Below, piece by piece: positions 8,232 to 16,955 of a stretch of DNA of 40,152 nt. Below the pieces are notes generated by a model. That model worked only from the letters and a program-made list of their open reading frames with translations. It did not search any database and was not told where the DNA came from. The DNA is from CAYUBI01 sp964443005 (GTDB taxonomy: Bacteria > Margulisbacteria > Riflemargulisbacteria > GWF2-35-9 > CAYUBI01), in contig CAYUBI010000005.1 in the NCBI GenBank assembly GCA_964443005.1, positions 1 to 40,152 on the forward strand, written 5' to 3'. How positions within the stretch are numbered: position 1 is the stretch's first letter; each line of letters begins with the position of its first letter. A program made the translations under genes and the position numbers.

Positions 8232-10193
8232 ATGGAAGTTAATTATAAAATTCGAAATATTGAAGAAATTATTGCAGATGGTCTTACTTTTTTATTAAAT
8301 AAAACTCAAGCAGTTGTAGCAATTGTTTTAGTTATTATGACTGTTTTAATGTATGCATTGTTTTATCTTACAGGAATGCAGCTTCCTGTTCAAAGTTACG
8401 TGTTATTTTGGTTTGGGGCTATTATTATGATGGTTGCAATTTATGCTAGTCAATATCTTGCGCTGATCCGTCCTAAGCGGCTTTCAAAAGAGTTTTTACA
8501 AGATCGGTGGCGTGTGTTTTCTGATTTTTTTAGTCGTGGGTTGTGGATTGGTTTTACTCTTTTAATCATTCCATTGCTTGGGTTGATAGTAGGCATCCGT
8601 ATATTTGGAATTAATTCAATTCTTTTTTATTTATTTGGCGTTAGTGTCGTTTCGTTTTTTAGTCGGATTGGTGGGGGATTATTTGCAAAAGGTGCAGATA
8701 TGGCGTCACACATGATGATTGACGAGGTGTCTGATGTGGGGCCTGGTGATATTCGCAATGCTGCTGTTGTTGCAGATTATATTGGCGATCATTTAGGGAA
8801 TTCGATTGCAGTAGGTGTGGATTTAGTTGAATCATTCTTAATTGTATTGTTGAGTGTTGTTTTGTTAATGATAAGTGATCATGGTCAATCGATTCTTTCG
8901 ACTATTGTTCGAGATAAATTATTGCTTTATCCAATTCTTTTGGCTTTTGGTGGTACACTAATTGGTTATGTTTCTGGAAAAATATTGACCTTGTTTCGGC
9001 CGCGTTGTATTGAAACGAATTTGGTATATTCAATTTATTTGGCAGCAGTTATAACTATGCTAGTTGCTGCATTATTAATTAAATGTATGCCAATTGATTA
9101 TTCTCAATTTATTCCTTTTTGGGGTTTTTCTGCGAAATATGCTCCATTTTTGGCCATATGCTTGGGATTGATTTTGGCGATTGTGATTGGAATAAATAGT
9201 GATTATTTTACGTCATCATATCATCATCCTACTCGAAATATTGCTTCGTTTGCTCAGTATAATGCAGTTATTTCAATTTTGATGGGAATGTCTTACGGAA
9301 TGTTTTCAAGCTTGCTTCCTATTTTGTTTAGTACTTTGTTTATGTTGCTAGTATTTAAAATTGCAGGAATTTATGGAGTTATTATGTTGGGCTTAGGTTT
9401 GTTATCTGTCACGTCTGTTATTATTGGTGCCAATTGTTTTGCACCGTTTGCAGATAATGCCTTTGGTATTGCAAAAGTATGCAAATTAGATTCAGCAACA
9501 ATTAGCAATGTTGAAGCCTTGAACTCCATGGGAAATACAACGGTTGCTTTTGGGAAAAGTTTTTCAGTTGGATCTGTGCTGATTGTTTCATTTACTTTAT
9601 TTATTTTATTTATTCGTTTATCAGGAATTCATTATATGGATATTTCGGTGTTTCATCCGTTGTTGATTGCATCGTTACTTGCAGGGGGTATGTTACCCTT
9701 TCTTTTTGCCGCAGTTTTGCTACGGGCAGTGTCGTATACTTCGGTCGCAATGCTGGAAGAAAGTAAGCGTCAGTTTTTAGAAATTCCATTTTTAAAAGAA
9801 GGTAAAGTGTTCCCAAATGTGAGTGGATTTGTTGAATTGATTGGGTTCCCGATATTAAAACGAATGATTATTCCGAGTGTTATTGTCATTTGTATTCCAA
9901 TTGCAATTGGAATTTTTTTGGGAAAGGAAGTGTTGGCTGCTGTATTGTTTGGGTCTATGATGAGTGGAATATATTTATCGATTCATTATTCTATGACTGG
10001 TGAAAGTTTGGATCATGCAAAAAAATTTATTGAAATTGGAAATTATGGTGGAAAAGGCACTCCGACTTATCGTAATGCTGTAGTTGCAGATATTTTTGGA
10101 GATTCGCTAAAAGATTTGATTGGGCCATCAATCAATAATTATATTAAATTAATGTTAATTATTTCGATTGTGATTATTCCCTTGATTTTGTAA
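8232..10193 (+). CDS. Divergent membrane-bound pyrophosphatase (HppA family) with altered metal-site residues
   Basis: This 653-residue, multi-spanning protein is clearly in the ion-pumping membrane pyrophosphatase family. It has RIGGGLFAKGAD (145-156), ADNAFGIAK, NSMGNTTVAFGKSF, AKKFIEIGN, and near the C terminus GDSLKDLIGPS. Aligned by eye with the plant enzyme (numbering from memory), three residues that bind magnesium or pyrophosphate are changed: Asp257 to His160, Glu268 to Pro171 and Asp287 to Asn190. The DNVGDNVGD motif reads DYIGDHLGN. Lys153, Asp156, Asp182, Asp186, the gate pair Asp197 and the late Lys (IKLM), and the C-terminal aspartates remain. It may be weakly active, use another substrate, or be a transporter or sensor. 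It is first gene of a glycolytic operon, with AAGGG before ATG. Confidence 0.82.
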   Translation: MEVNYKIRNIEEIIADGLTFLLNKTQAVVAIVLVIMTVLMYALFYLTGMQLPVQSYVLFWFGAIIMMVAIYASQYLALIRPKRLSKEFLQDRWRVFSDFFSRGLWIGFTLLIIPLLGLIVGIRIFGINSILFYLFGVSVVSFFSRIGGGLFAKGADMASHMMIDEVSDVGPGDIRNAAVVADYIGDHLGNSIAVGVDLVESFLIVLLSVVLLMISDHGQSILSTIVRDKLLLYPILLAFGGTLIGYVSGKILTLFRPRCIETNLVYSIYLAAVITMLVAALLIKCMPIDYSQFIPFWGFSAKYAPFLAICLGLILAIVIGINSDYFTSSYHHPTRNIASFAQYNAVISILMGMSYGMFSSLLPILFSTLFMLLVFKIAGIYGVIMLGLGLLSVTSVIIGANCFAPFADNAFGIAKVCKLDSATISNVEALNSMGNTTVAFGKSFSVGSVLIVSFTLFILFIRLSGIHYMDISVFHPLLIASLLAGGMLPFLFAAVLLRAVSYTSVAMLEESKRQFLEIPFLKEGKVFPNVSGFVELIGFPILKRMIIPSVIVICIPIAIGIFLGKEVLAAVLFGSMMSGIYLSIHYSMTGESLDHAKKFIEIGNYGGKGTPTYRNAVVADIFGDSLKDLIGPSINNYIKLMLIISIVIIPLIL

Positions 10194-10218
10194 AAAAGTA
10201 TTTTTTAAGGAGGATGGA

Positions 10219-10989
10219 ATGGAAAAAAGCAACTTACGGCGACCGATTATGGCAGGAAATTGGAAAATGAACATGACAGTATCACAGGCTAAAATTTTGG
10301 CTAAAGATATTGTCGAAGCAGTTAAGGGAATTACTACGTGCGATATAGTCGTTGCACCTTCATTTGTTTGTTTGCAGGCTGTGCAAGAAATTATTTGTGG
10401 CACAAATGTTTGTTTAGCAGCGCAGAATGTTTTTTGGGAAGATGTGGGTGCATTTACAGGTGAAATTTCTGCTGATATGTTGATTGATTTAGGCGTTACT
10501 TATGTGATTGTTGGTCACTCTGAGCGTCGTCAGTTTTTTGCGGAAACTAATGAAACTGTTAACAAACGTGTTCACCAAGCGTTTAAAAAAAAGCTAATTC
10601 CTATTGTTTGTGTTGGCGAAACCTTGGCTGAACGAGAAGAAGGCAAAACGTGTGATGTTGTTAAACAACAGATTGTTGGCGCGTTGGCTGGTGTGTCAGT
10701 GACTGATATGCATCAGGTGATTGTTGCATATGAACCGGTTTGGGCTATTGGAACTGGAAAAACGGCAACAAATACTCAGGCTAATGATGTGCATGTTGCT
10801 ATTCGAAAGTATATTGAAGAATTATATAATTCCACGATTGCGGAGTTCGTAAGAATTCAATACGGTGGTTCAGTAAAACCTGATAATATTCAGGGATTAA
10901 TGACTGAATCGAGTATTGACGGGGCTTTGATTGGTGGTGCATCACTGAATGCTGAAAGTTTTGCAAATATTGTAAAATTCTCAAGATAA
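10219..10989 (+). CDS. tpiA: Triosephosphate isomerase
   Basis: This 256-residue cytoplasmic enzyme interconverts dihydroxyacetone phosphate and glyceraldehyde 3-phosphate. Visible active-site features are NWKMN with Asn14 and Lys16, the catalytic His100 in VGHSERR, the catalytic Glu172 in AYEPVWAIGTG, and the phosphate-binding YGGSV near the end. The length is normal for the family. AAGGAGG precedes the ATG at good distance. It lies 25 bases after the pyrophosphatase-like gene and 15 before aldolase, in one operon of lower-glycolysis steps. Nothing unusual is seen in the protein itself. Confidence 0.97.
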   Translation: MEKSNLRRPIMAGNWKMNMTVSQAKILAKDIVEAVKGITTCDIVVAPSFVCLQAVQEIICGTNVCLAAQNVFWEDVGAFTGEISADMLIDLGVTYVIVGHSERRQFFAETNETVNKRVHQAFKKKLIPIVCVGETLAEREEGKTCDVVKQQIVGALAGVSVTDMHQVIVAYEPVWAIGTGKTATNTQANDVHVAIRKYIEELYNSTIAEFVRIQYGGSVKPDNIQGLMTESSIDGALIGGASLNAESFANIVKFSR

Positions 10990-11004
10990 ACAAGGAGTAA
11001 ATCT

Positions 11005-11967
11005 ATGATTAGTTATAAGGAACTTGGTTTAGTAAGTACGAAAGAGTTGTTTAACAAAGCAGTCAAAGGTGGGTATGCAATTCCTGCATATAATTTTAAT
11101 AATATGGAACAAATGCAAGCAATTCTTCAAGCGTGTGTTGAAACAAAATCTCCTGTTATTTTACAGGTTTCTTCAGGTGCTCGGAAATATGCGAATGAAA
11201 CATTACTTCGGTATATGGCGCAAGGAGCAGTTCAGTACGTGAAAGAATTGGGATATTCAGTTCCTATTGTATTACATCTTGATCATGGCGATACTTTTGA
11301 ATTGTGTAAATCGTGTATTGAGTTTGGTTTTTCATCTGTGATGATTGATGGATCGCATCATTCATATGAAGAAAATATTGTGTTAACTAAAAAAGTTGTC
11401 GAGTTTGCGCATGCTCATGATGTAACTGTAGAAGGTGAATTAGGTGTATTAGCAGGAGTAGAAGATGACGTTAAAGCTGAAGATCATGTATATACACAAC
11501 CGGACGAGGTAGAAGATTTTGTATCTCGAACAGGTGTAGACTCGTTAGCTATTGCGATTGGAACCAGTCATGGTGCATTTAAATTTAAACCTGGAACAGA
11601 TCCTAAGATTCGTTTAGATATTTTGGCTGAAGTCGAGCGTCGAATCCCGGGTTTTCCCATTGTGCTTCATGGGGCATCTTCGGTTCCTGAAGATTTGGTA
11701 GCAATGATTAATCAGTATGGTGGGAAAATGGATCATGCTATTGGTATTCCTGAAGATGAGCTGCGAAAGGCTGCAAAATCTGCTGTATGCAAAATTAATA
11801 TTGATTCTGACGGTCGCCTAGCTATGACTGCTTCGATTCGAAAAGAATTTGCAGAGCATCCCAGTGAATTTGATCCTCGTAAATATTTGGGGCCTGCACG
11901 AGAGGCCTTGAAAAAACTTTATATTCATAAGAATATTAATGTTTTAGGATCTGCTGGAAAAGCGTAA
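11005..11967 (+). CDS. fba: Class II fructose-bisphosphate aldolase
   Basis: This 320-residue zinc-dependent enzyme splits fructose 1,6-bisphosphate into the two triose phosphates. Family hallmarks are VLHLDHGD with the zinc-binding histidine and catalytic aspartate, the loop GELGVLAGVEDD, AIGTSHG with a further metal histidine, and VLHGASSVPED near the C terminus. Its neighbours are tpiA and the phosphofructokinase, so three consecutive glycolytic steps are encoded together. The start has AAGGAG 8 bases upstream. The HGASS form, in place of HGGSG, is found in one branch of class II aldolases and does not suggest loss of activity. Confidence 0.95.
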   Translation: MISYKELGLVSTKELFNKAVKGGYAIPAYNFNNMEQMQAILQACVETKSPVILQVSSGARKYANETLLRYMAQGAVQYVKELGYSVPIVLHLDHGDTFELCKSCIEFGFSSVMIDGSHHSYEENIVLTKKVVEFAHAHDVTVEGELGVLAGVEDDVKAEDHVYTQPDEVEDFVSRTGVDSLAIAIGTSHGAFKFKPGTDPKIRLDILAEVERRIPGFPIVLHGASSVPEDLVAMINQYGGKMDHAIGIPEDELRKAAKSAVCKINIDSDGRLAMTASIRKEFAEHPSEFDPRKYLGPAREALKKLYIHKNINVLGSAGKA

Positions 11968-11985
11968 GTAAAGGAGACATCAGTA

Positions 11986-13197
11986 ATGTGGACTACTTTT
12001 AAAGGCAAAAAAGTTAATATTCGGCGAATTGGAATTTTGACAGGTGGCGGTGATTGTGCTGGCCATAATGCAGTTATTGCAGGTTTATTGCGGCGTGTTC
12101 ACCAAGCAAATGCATTGTTGCCATGTGATGAGAAAATGGAGTTGATTGGGTTGCAGGAAGGCTGGAAATCATTGACGCGCGATATAGATGTTGAGGCCAA
12201 TTTGATTGGAGTTCAGCTAACAATGGATGATATTGAGGAGTCCTTTAAACAAGCTGGAACTATTATTTATTCTTCGCGAACCAATTTGTTTTCCAAAGAA
12301 AATATAGCAAAAAATGCACCTCAAAAAGCAATTGATAATCTAAAAAAAATGAATATTGATTGTTTGGTTGTTTTAGGTGGAGACGATACGCTAGGTGCTG
12401 CTGGAAAAATGGGTAAACAATTTGAATTTCCAATGTTTGGGGCACCTAAAACAATGGATAATGATGTGTTTGGCACAGATCGAACCTATGGATTTGATTC
12501 TGCAGTTGTGGAATCAGTTCATTTTTTAAAAAATATTCGAACAACAACGCGTTCACACAAACGAGTATTTATTGTTGAATTGATGGGGCGCCATGCAGGC
12601 TGGGTATCTCTTTATGCAGCAGTTGCAGAAGGTGCTGATGTAACGTTGTTGCCTGAAGAAGAAATCAGCATGGATAAATTATTTGCTCAGGTTCGCAAGA
12701 TGATGGCTGTGAAAGGGTGGGGAATTATTGTGGTTTCTGAAGGCGCACGGTTATTTGATAAACGCTATTCTGAAAAGCTAAATCAACGTCATCAGGAATT
12801 GCTAGATGCGGTTATTAGTCAAAAAAAATATGCAGTTTTAAAAGCAATGCACGAAATGCCGAAAAAATTAGATTCATTTGGAAATGAGCAATTGGGCGGA
12901 ATTGGTCAGTACCTATATTCAATTCTTGAACATCATGTACCGGATTTTGAATATCGATTGCAAATATGTGGACATGCTATTCGAGGAGGAGAAGCCAATG
13001 TTGCTGATCGCTTGTTAGGATTGCAGTTTGGTGATGCGATTTTTGATTATATGAAAGTCGGACAATTTGGCGTGTATCCAGGATTACAAGGTACGGAAAT
13101 TGTTTCAAATGAGTTAACTGAAGTAAAAGGTGGACGGTTTATTGATATTGAGAAAGATCGACTTTATCCGATGAAGGACATGGTTAATTTCTATTAA
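11986..13197 (+). CDS. pfp: 6-phosphofructokinase, pyrophosphate-dependent type
   Basis: This 403-residue protein belongs to the phosphofructokinase A family. It has the nucleotide or pyrophosphate loop TGGGDCAG (19-26), GGDDTLGAA (131-139), PKTMDND (154-160) and MGRHAGW. In ATP enzymes the corresponding positions are glycines (GGDGS and PGTIDND). The Asp at 134 and Lys at 155 are the known marks of pyrophosphate-dependent enzymes, so PPi rather than ATP is the likely phosphate donor. The step would be reversible, serving glycolysis and gluconeogenesis. It ends the operon that begins with the membrane-pyrophosphatase-like gene, linking it to pyrophosphate metabolism. Donor specificity is inferred from these two residues. 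The start follows AAAGGAGA. Confidence 0.92.
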   Translation: MWTTFKGKKVNIRRIGILTGGGDCAGHNAVIAGLLRRVHQANALLPCDEKMELIGLQEGWKSLTRDIDVEANLIGVQLTMDDIEESFKQAGTIIYSSRTNLFSKENIAKNAPQKAIDNLKKMNIDCLVVLGGDDTLGAAGKMGKQFEFPMFGAPKTMDNDVFGTDRTYGFDSAVVESVHFLKNIRTTTRSHKRVFIVELMGRHAGWVSLYAAVAEGADVTLLPEEEISMDKLFAQVRKMMAVKGWGIIVVSEGARLFDKRYSEKLNQRHQELLDAVISQKKYAVLKAMHEMPKKLDSFGNEQLGGIGQYLYSILEHHVPDFEYRLQICGHAIRGGEANVADRLLGLQFGDAIFDYMKVGQFGVYPGLQGTEIVSNELTEVKGGRFIDIEKDRLYPMKDMVNFY

Positions 13198-13234
13198 GAA
13201 CGGTTTTTGGGTTAGAGCAGTTCATTTTCTTTAT

Positions 13235-13852
13235 TTGTTTGTCATAACTTTGGGTGACATGGTTTATGTGCTGTGTCGCCCAAAATTATGGCGATTTTTT
13301 ATTGCGTTTCAGTGTGAATATTTTTTTCGATCGCCCTATTTCGTAGCTGAACGTTATCATACTGCTGAACAATCGTGGATATATGGATATACGTCCTTAC
13401 TTACAATTCACCGAATTCTTTCTTATATTTTTCCACAGGGTGCGCGTATGAAAACGTTGTGTGATTTAGGCTGTGGAGATGGCCGTGTAGTCTTTGTAGC
13501 TGGGTTAGTGTGGAATATGTTTGCCAAAGGGGTTGATCAAAATCCTCTATTTATTGAAAAAGCTTTGATGATTAATCACTATATCGGTTGTACCAAAGTT
13601 CAATTTGAGGTTGCAAATATCCTAGATGCAGATTTAATTCCTTATGATGTTGTTTACTTAGCTTGGACTACGTTCCCCAAGCATTTTGAAATGGATATTA
13701 CGCGAAAACTTGTACATGAGATGCGAGAAAATACGTGGGTGATTTGTTTGTCATTTCCAGTTGATCATACTGCTTTTGTTGTACGTTTTCAGCAGAAATT
13801 CTATTTCTCTTGGGGCAGAAATATGGTATATTTTTGTCAGAAAATTATATAA
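13235..13852 (+). CDS. Class I SAM-dependent methyltransferase, substrate unknown
   Basis: This protein of up to 205 residues carries the S-adenosylmethionine-binding motif LCDLGCGDGRVVF (75-87), followed by VDQNPLFIEKA, where the acidic residue would bind the ribose. It starts with a hydrophobic, basic N-terminal stretch (CRPKLWRFF), possibly membrane-associated. The substrate cannot be predicted. The start is uncertain: a TTG at 13235 keeps the frame open longest, while the first ATG is at 13259; neither has a good ribosome site. A strong hairpin (13249-13284) covers this region. The gene lies between pfp and nadK in the same direction. Confidence 0.75.
   Translation: MFVITLGDMVYVLCRPKLWRFFIAFQCEYFFRSPYFVAERYHTAEQSWIYGYTSLLTIHRILSYIFPQGARMKTLCDLGCGDGRVVFVAGLVWNMFAKGVDQNPLFIEKALMINHYIGCTKVQFEVANILDADLIPYDVVYLAWTTFPKHFEMDITRKLVHEMRENTWVICLSFPVDHTAFVVRFQQKFYFSWGRNMVYFCQKII
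13249..13284 (+). promoter_or_regulatory. 11-bp hairpin over the methyltransferase start region
   Basis: Arms TTTGGGTGACA (13249-13259) and TGTCGCCCAAA (13274-13284) pair over 11 positions with one G-U wobble and a 14-base loop. A run of six T lies at 13295-13300. The structure lies 50 bases after the pfp stop and overlaps the ATG at 13259. It may act as a partial terminator for the glycolytic operon or limit translation of the methyltransferase. Confidence 0.5.
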
Positions 13853-13864
13853 AAGGAGATGTTT

Positions 13865-14695
13865 ATGCCAATTGTTGGTATTTTTCGAACGCGTAATACG
13901 GAAGATATTTTAACAGTAGAGCAATCAATTATAACAGTTGCTTTACAAACAGGCATGGAAATCAAATGTTATAATGCATTGTCGAAATCTATTCAATCAA
14001 AAGAATGTGACGTATTAGTAACTTTGGGTGGAGATGGTACGATTTTGAAGGCAGTTCATTTATTGGATAAAGCTCAACTACCAGTTTTAGCTGTAGCTAT
14101 GGGTAAGTTGGGCTTTTTAGCTGAAGTGGGTGCTGCAGATCTTGTTCGTGCGCTTTCTCGATTTCAATTGGGTGATTTTACGTTGGAGTCTAGAAATTTG
14201 ATGCAGGTGAATGTTTTTCGTCAACATCAATGGAAAGAATATCATGCTTTAAATGAAATTGTGGTTAAGAGTACGCATTCGCGTATGATTGAAGTTGATA
14301 CGTACATTAATGATCAGTTTTGTACGATGTATAAAGCGGATGGCGTTATTGTTGCAACGCCTACTGGATCAACTGCTTATAATTTATCTGCAGGAGGTCC
14401 ATTAATTAGTCCAACACTCAATGCCATGGTATTGTCACCTGTTTCTCCTCATGCATTGACTGTACGCGCTTTGGTGATTCCAGACGAAGATATTGTTACA
14501 ATTGTTCCCAAAAGTTTAGATACGCTTCTTTCAATTGATGGACAAATCGAGCTATTGTTTGATTCTGATAGTCAAGTAAAGGTAACTCGGTCTGCTAAAA
14601 CGGTTTATTTTGTTCGCTTTGAACCATATAATTTTTTTAATGCAATTCGAAATAAATTGCATTGGAGTGGCGCTAATTCTGTGGTGCATACCTAA
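13865..14695 (+). CDS. nadK: NAD kinase
   Basis: This 276-residue cytoplasmic enzyme phosphorylates NAD to NADP. It has the hallmark GGDGT (55-59) with the catalytic Asp57, then LGFLAE, the NE motif in LNEIVVK, and the glycine-rich ATPTGSTAYNLSAGGP. I chose the second ATG (13865) because AAGGAG lies seven bases before it; the ATG at 13859 lies only one base from that site. The gene ends 3 bases before recN, an order (nadK then recN) also seen in many other bacteria. Length and motifs are normal. Confidence 0.95.
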   Translation: MPIVGIFRTRNTEDILTVEQSIITVALQTGMEIKCYNALSKSIQSKECDVLVTLGGDGTILKAVHLLDKAQLPVLAVAMGKLGFLAEVGAADLVRALSRFQLGDFTLESRNLMQVNVFRQHQWKEYHALNEIVVKSTHSRMIEVDTYINDQFCTMYKADGVIVATPTGSTAYNLSAGGPLISPTLNAMVLSPVSPHALTVRALVIPDEDIVTIVPKSLDTLLSIDGQIELLFDSDSQVKVTRSAKTVYFVRFEPYNFFNAIRNKLHWSGANSVVHT

Positions 14696-14698
14696 TTT

Positions 14699-16339
14699 AT
14701 GTTAGTACGTCTTTTTATTGCCGATTATTTATTTATTCATCGATTAGAATTAATATTTGGGTCTGGATTGATTGTTTTTACTGGAGAAACTGGCGCAGGT
14801 AAATCGATTTTAATTCGTGCTATTGCCGGTATTTTAGGTGAAAAATTGGGCAAAGAAGTTGTTGCGTCAGCTGCTACAAAAACCCAATTAGAAGCAGAGT
14901 TTACTAATTGTTCACCAGCTGTCTCAATTCTTTTAGCGGAGCAGCATATTGATGAAGATAATCGTTTGTATATATCGCGTGAAATTTATAAAGATGGTCA
15001 TAGTGTATATCGGGTGAATGGGACAGTTGTTTCGCCACAAATTGTTAAACAACTTAGCGTATATTTATTAGATATCTATGGCCAAAATCAAGCTCAACGA
15101 ATTTTGGAGCCTAGTTATCAATTGACTTTATTTGATAACTATTTGGGAAAGGCTCATCTTGATTTATTGGCATCATTTAAATCTATTTTTTTAAATTTGA
15201 ATTCAATAGATAAGACAATTTCTGATATGCAATCTCAGTTTTTGTCTGAAGAAGATTTGCGCCATAAACGTTGGCAATTAAGCGAAATTGAATCTGCAAA
15301 TTTGGATTCTGTAGATGAGGAAGCCTTACATTTATTGTATAAACAAATTCAGGATAAGACAATGATTGATTCGTTATCCCATACATTGATTCAATCGCTG
15401 GATTCAGCTCAGTCTGGTCTTGCTCAAGCGAAACGAAGTCTTGATGAGCTTTCCCACTGGGTTTCACTATTTAAGTCAATTAGTGATCGTGTTGATCGCT
15501 TAGTTAGTGAGGCTTCTGATATTCATTATGAATGTAGCCGAAATATGAAGGATGTATTTAGTGAATCAGTTAATAGTGAGAATATTGAGCAGCAGCTTCA
15601 TCAGATTGATGCTTTGAAACGAAGTTATGGGCCTATGATTTCGGATGTTTTGAAATATAGAGATCAGTTGCGTTCTGATATTGATAGTGCACTTCATCAC
15701 AATGAGCGATTGTTGGATGCTAGGCATCAACGTGAGTCGCTTTTTATGAGTTGTCATGCAGCTGCATCTGCGCTTTCAGCACAGCGACGAGAATCACTTG
15801 CTTCTGTGAATATTCAAATGAATCAGTTGTTGGAGCAATTAAATATGGTAGGGCATGAATTTATGATTGATTGTGATTCTTGCCCTTTGTCTCTTTCTGG
15901 AATAGACCGGTTACAGTTTCGACTTAAATTGGGGAGTCAGGGTATGTTTTTGCCACTTGCTAAGATTGCGTCAGGAGGCGAATTGTCCAGGATTATGCTT
16001 AGTTTAAAAACAATTTTTTGTCAGGCACAAGAAACCATGATTTTTGATGAGATTGATGCAGGTATTGGTGGGAAAACAGCGCAACGAGTTGCTGAATTAT
16101 TAGCAGATCTTGCAGAAAACAAACAGGTATTTGTGATTACTCATTTGGCGCAATTAGCTAGTCGTGCTCAGCAACACTATTTTATTGAAAAAGTGCAAAA
16201 TTGTGAAGTGATAAACTTTTCAATTTTTGCCTTAACTGGTGATCAGCGTCGTCATGAAATTGCTCGAATGTTGTCTGGGGATGTTACAGTAAGTGCTTTA
16301 CAGCATGCCAGTCAATTGTTAGGTGATATTTTATCATAA
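14699..16339 (+). CDS. recN: DNA repair protein RecN
   Basis: This 546-residue ATPase of the SMC family acts in double-strand break repair. It shows the Walker A motif GETGAGKS (29-36), a long central coiled-coil region (about 150-370), the ABC-type signature ASGGELSR, and the Walker B motif MIFDEIDAGIGG followed by VFVITHLAQLA. The length is typical. The ATG lies 3 bases after nadK with no clear ribosome site of its own, so it is probably translated by coupling. No LexA-type operator is evident upstream. Confidence 0.95.
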   Translation: MLVRLFIADYLFIHRLELIFGSGLIVFTGETGAGKSILIRAIAGILGEKLGKEVVASAATKTQLEAEFTNCSPAVSILLAEQHIDEDNRLYISREIYKDGHSVYRVNGTVVSPQIVKQLSVYLLDIYGQNQAQRILEPSYQLTLFDNYLGKAHLDLLASFKSIFLNLNSIDKTISDMQSQFLSEEDLRHKRWQLSEIESANLDSVDEEALHLLYKQIQDKTMIDSLSHTLIQSLDSAQSGLAQAKRSLDELSHWVSLFKSISDRVDRLVSEASDIHYECSRNMKDVFSESVNSENIEQQLHQIDALKRSYGPMISDVLKYRDQLRSDIDSALHHNERLLDARHQRESLFMSCHAAASALSAQRRESLASVNIQMNQLLEQLNMVGHEFMIDCDSCPLSLSGIDRLQFRLKLGSQGMFLPLAKIASGGELSRIMLSLKTIFCQAQETMIFDEIDAGIGGKTAQRVAELLADLAENKQVFVITHLAQLASRAQQHYFIEKVQNCEVINFSIFALTGDQRRHEIARMLSGDVTVSALQHASQLLGDILS

Positions 16340-16450
16340 TCTATAGTAATGATGTATTTTGCTCTTTACGAGTGCTAGGGAAGAATGGTATGTTATTAGG
16401 TAATAGGTACTTTTTTAAGTGAGTAGTTTTTGAAAAAAGGGGGAAATCCA

Positions 16451-16936
16451 ATGAATGAACCAGTTAAGAAAATGAATGATAATGAAGAAAAATTAGTGAC
16501 GTTCTATTTGGGTGAAGAAATGTATGGTATTGATATTATTGCAGTACAAGAAATAATTCGTATGCAAGAAATTACTAATGTTCCTAAAACATTGCATTAT
16601 GTAGAAGGCGTCATAAATTTGCGCGGTAAAGTTATTCCTGTTGTTGATTTAAGAAAAAAATTCAATCTTCCTAGTACTGAAGAAACCAAAGATACTCGTA
16701 TTATTGTTGTTGAATACTATTCTAAAATCATTGCGATGATTGTAGATAGTGTATCTAAGGTTATTCAATTGCCTGGTAATGCTATTGAGCCTCCATCTCC
16801 GATCGTATCTAATGTTGATTCTAATTATATGAAAGGCATTGGGAAAATTGACGGAAACCTTATTGTATTGCTTGATTTAGCCAAGGTTCTCGGTATTACG
16901 GTGCCTGCTGATTCGACAGAATTAGCAACAGCGTAA
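16451..16936 (+). CDS. cheW: Chemotaxis adaptor CheW
   Basis: This 161-residue protein consists of one CheW domain, which couples chemoreceptors to the kinase CheA. Typical segments are EKLVTFYLGEEMYGIDI, the VEGVINLRGKVIPVVDLR core (53-70) and the MIVDSV strand. The ATG at 16451 has AAGGGGG just upstream; a TTG at 16430 in frame lies before that site and is rejected. It begins the chemotaxis operon. The 111 bases before it hold no recN terminator that I can recognise, so transcription may continue from recN or start there. Confidence 0.95.
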   Translation: MNEPVKKMNDNEEKLVTFYLGEEMYGIDIIAVQEIIRMQEITNVPKTLHYVEGVINLRGKVIPVVDLRKKFNLPSTEETKDTRIIVVEYYSKIIAMIVDSVSKVIQLPGNAIEPPSPIVSNVDSNYMKGIGKIDGNLIVLLDLAKVLGITVPADSTELATA

Positions 16937-16955
16937 CCTGTAATCAATTACTTTT

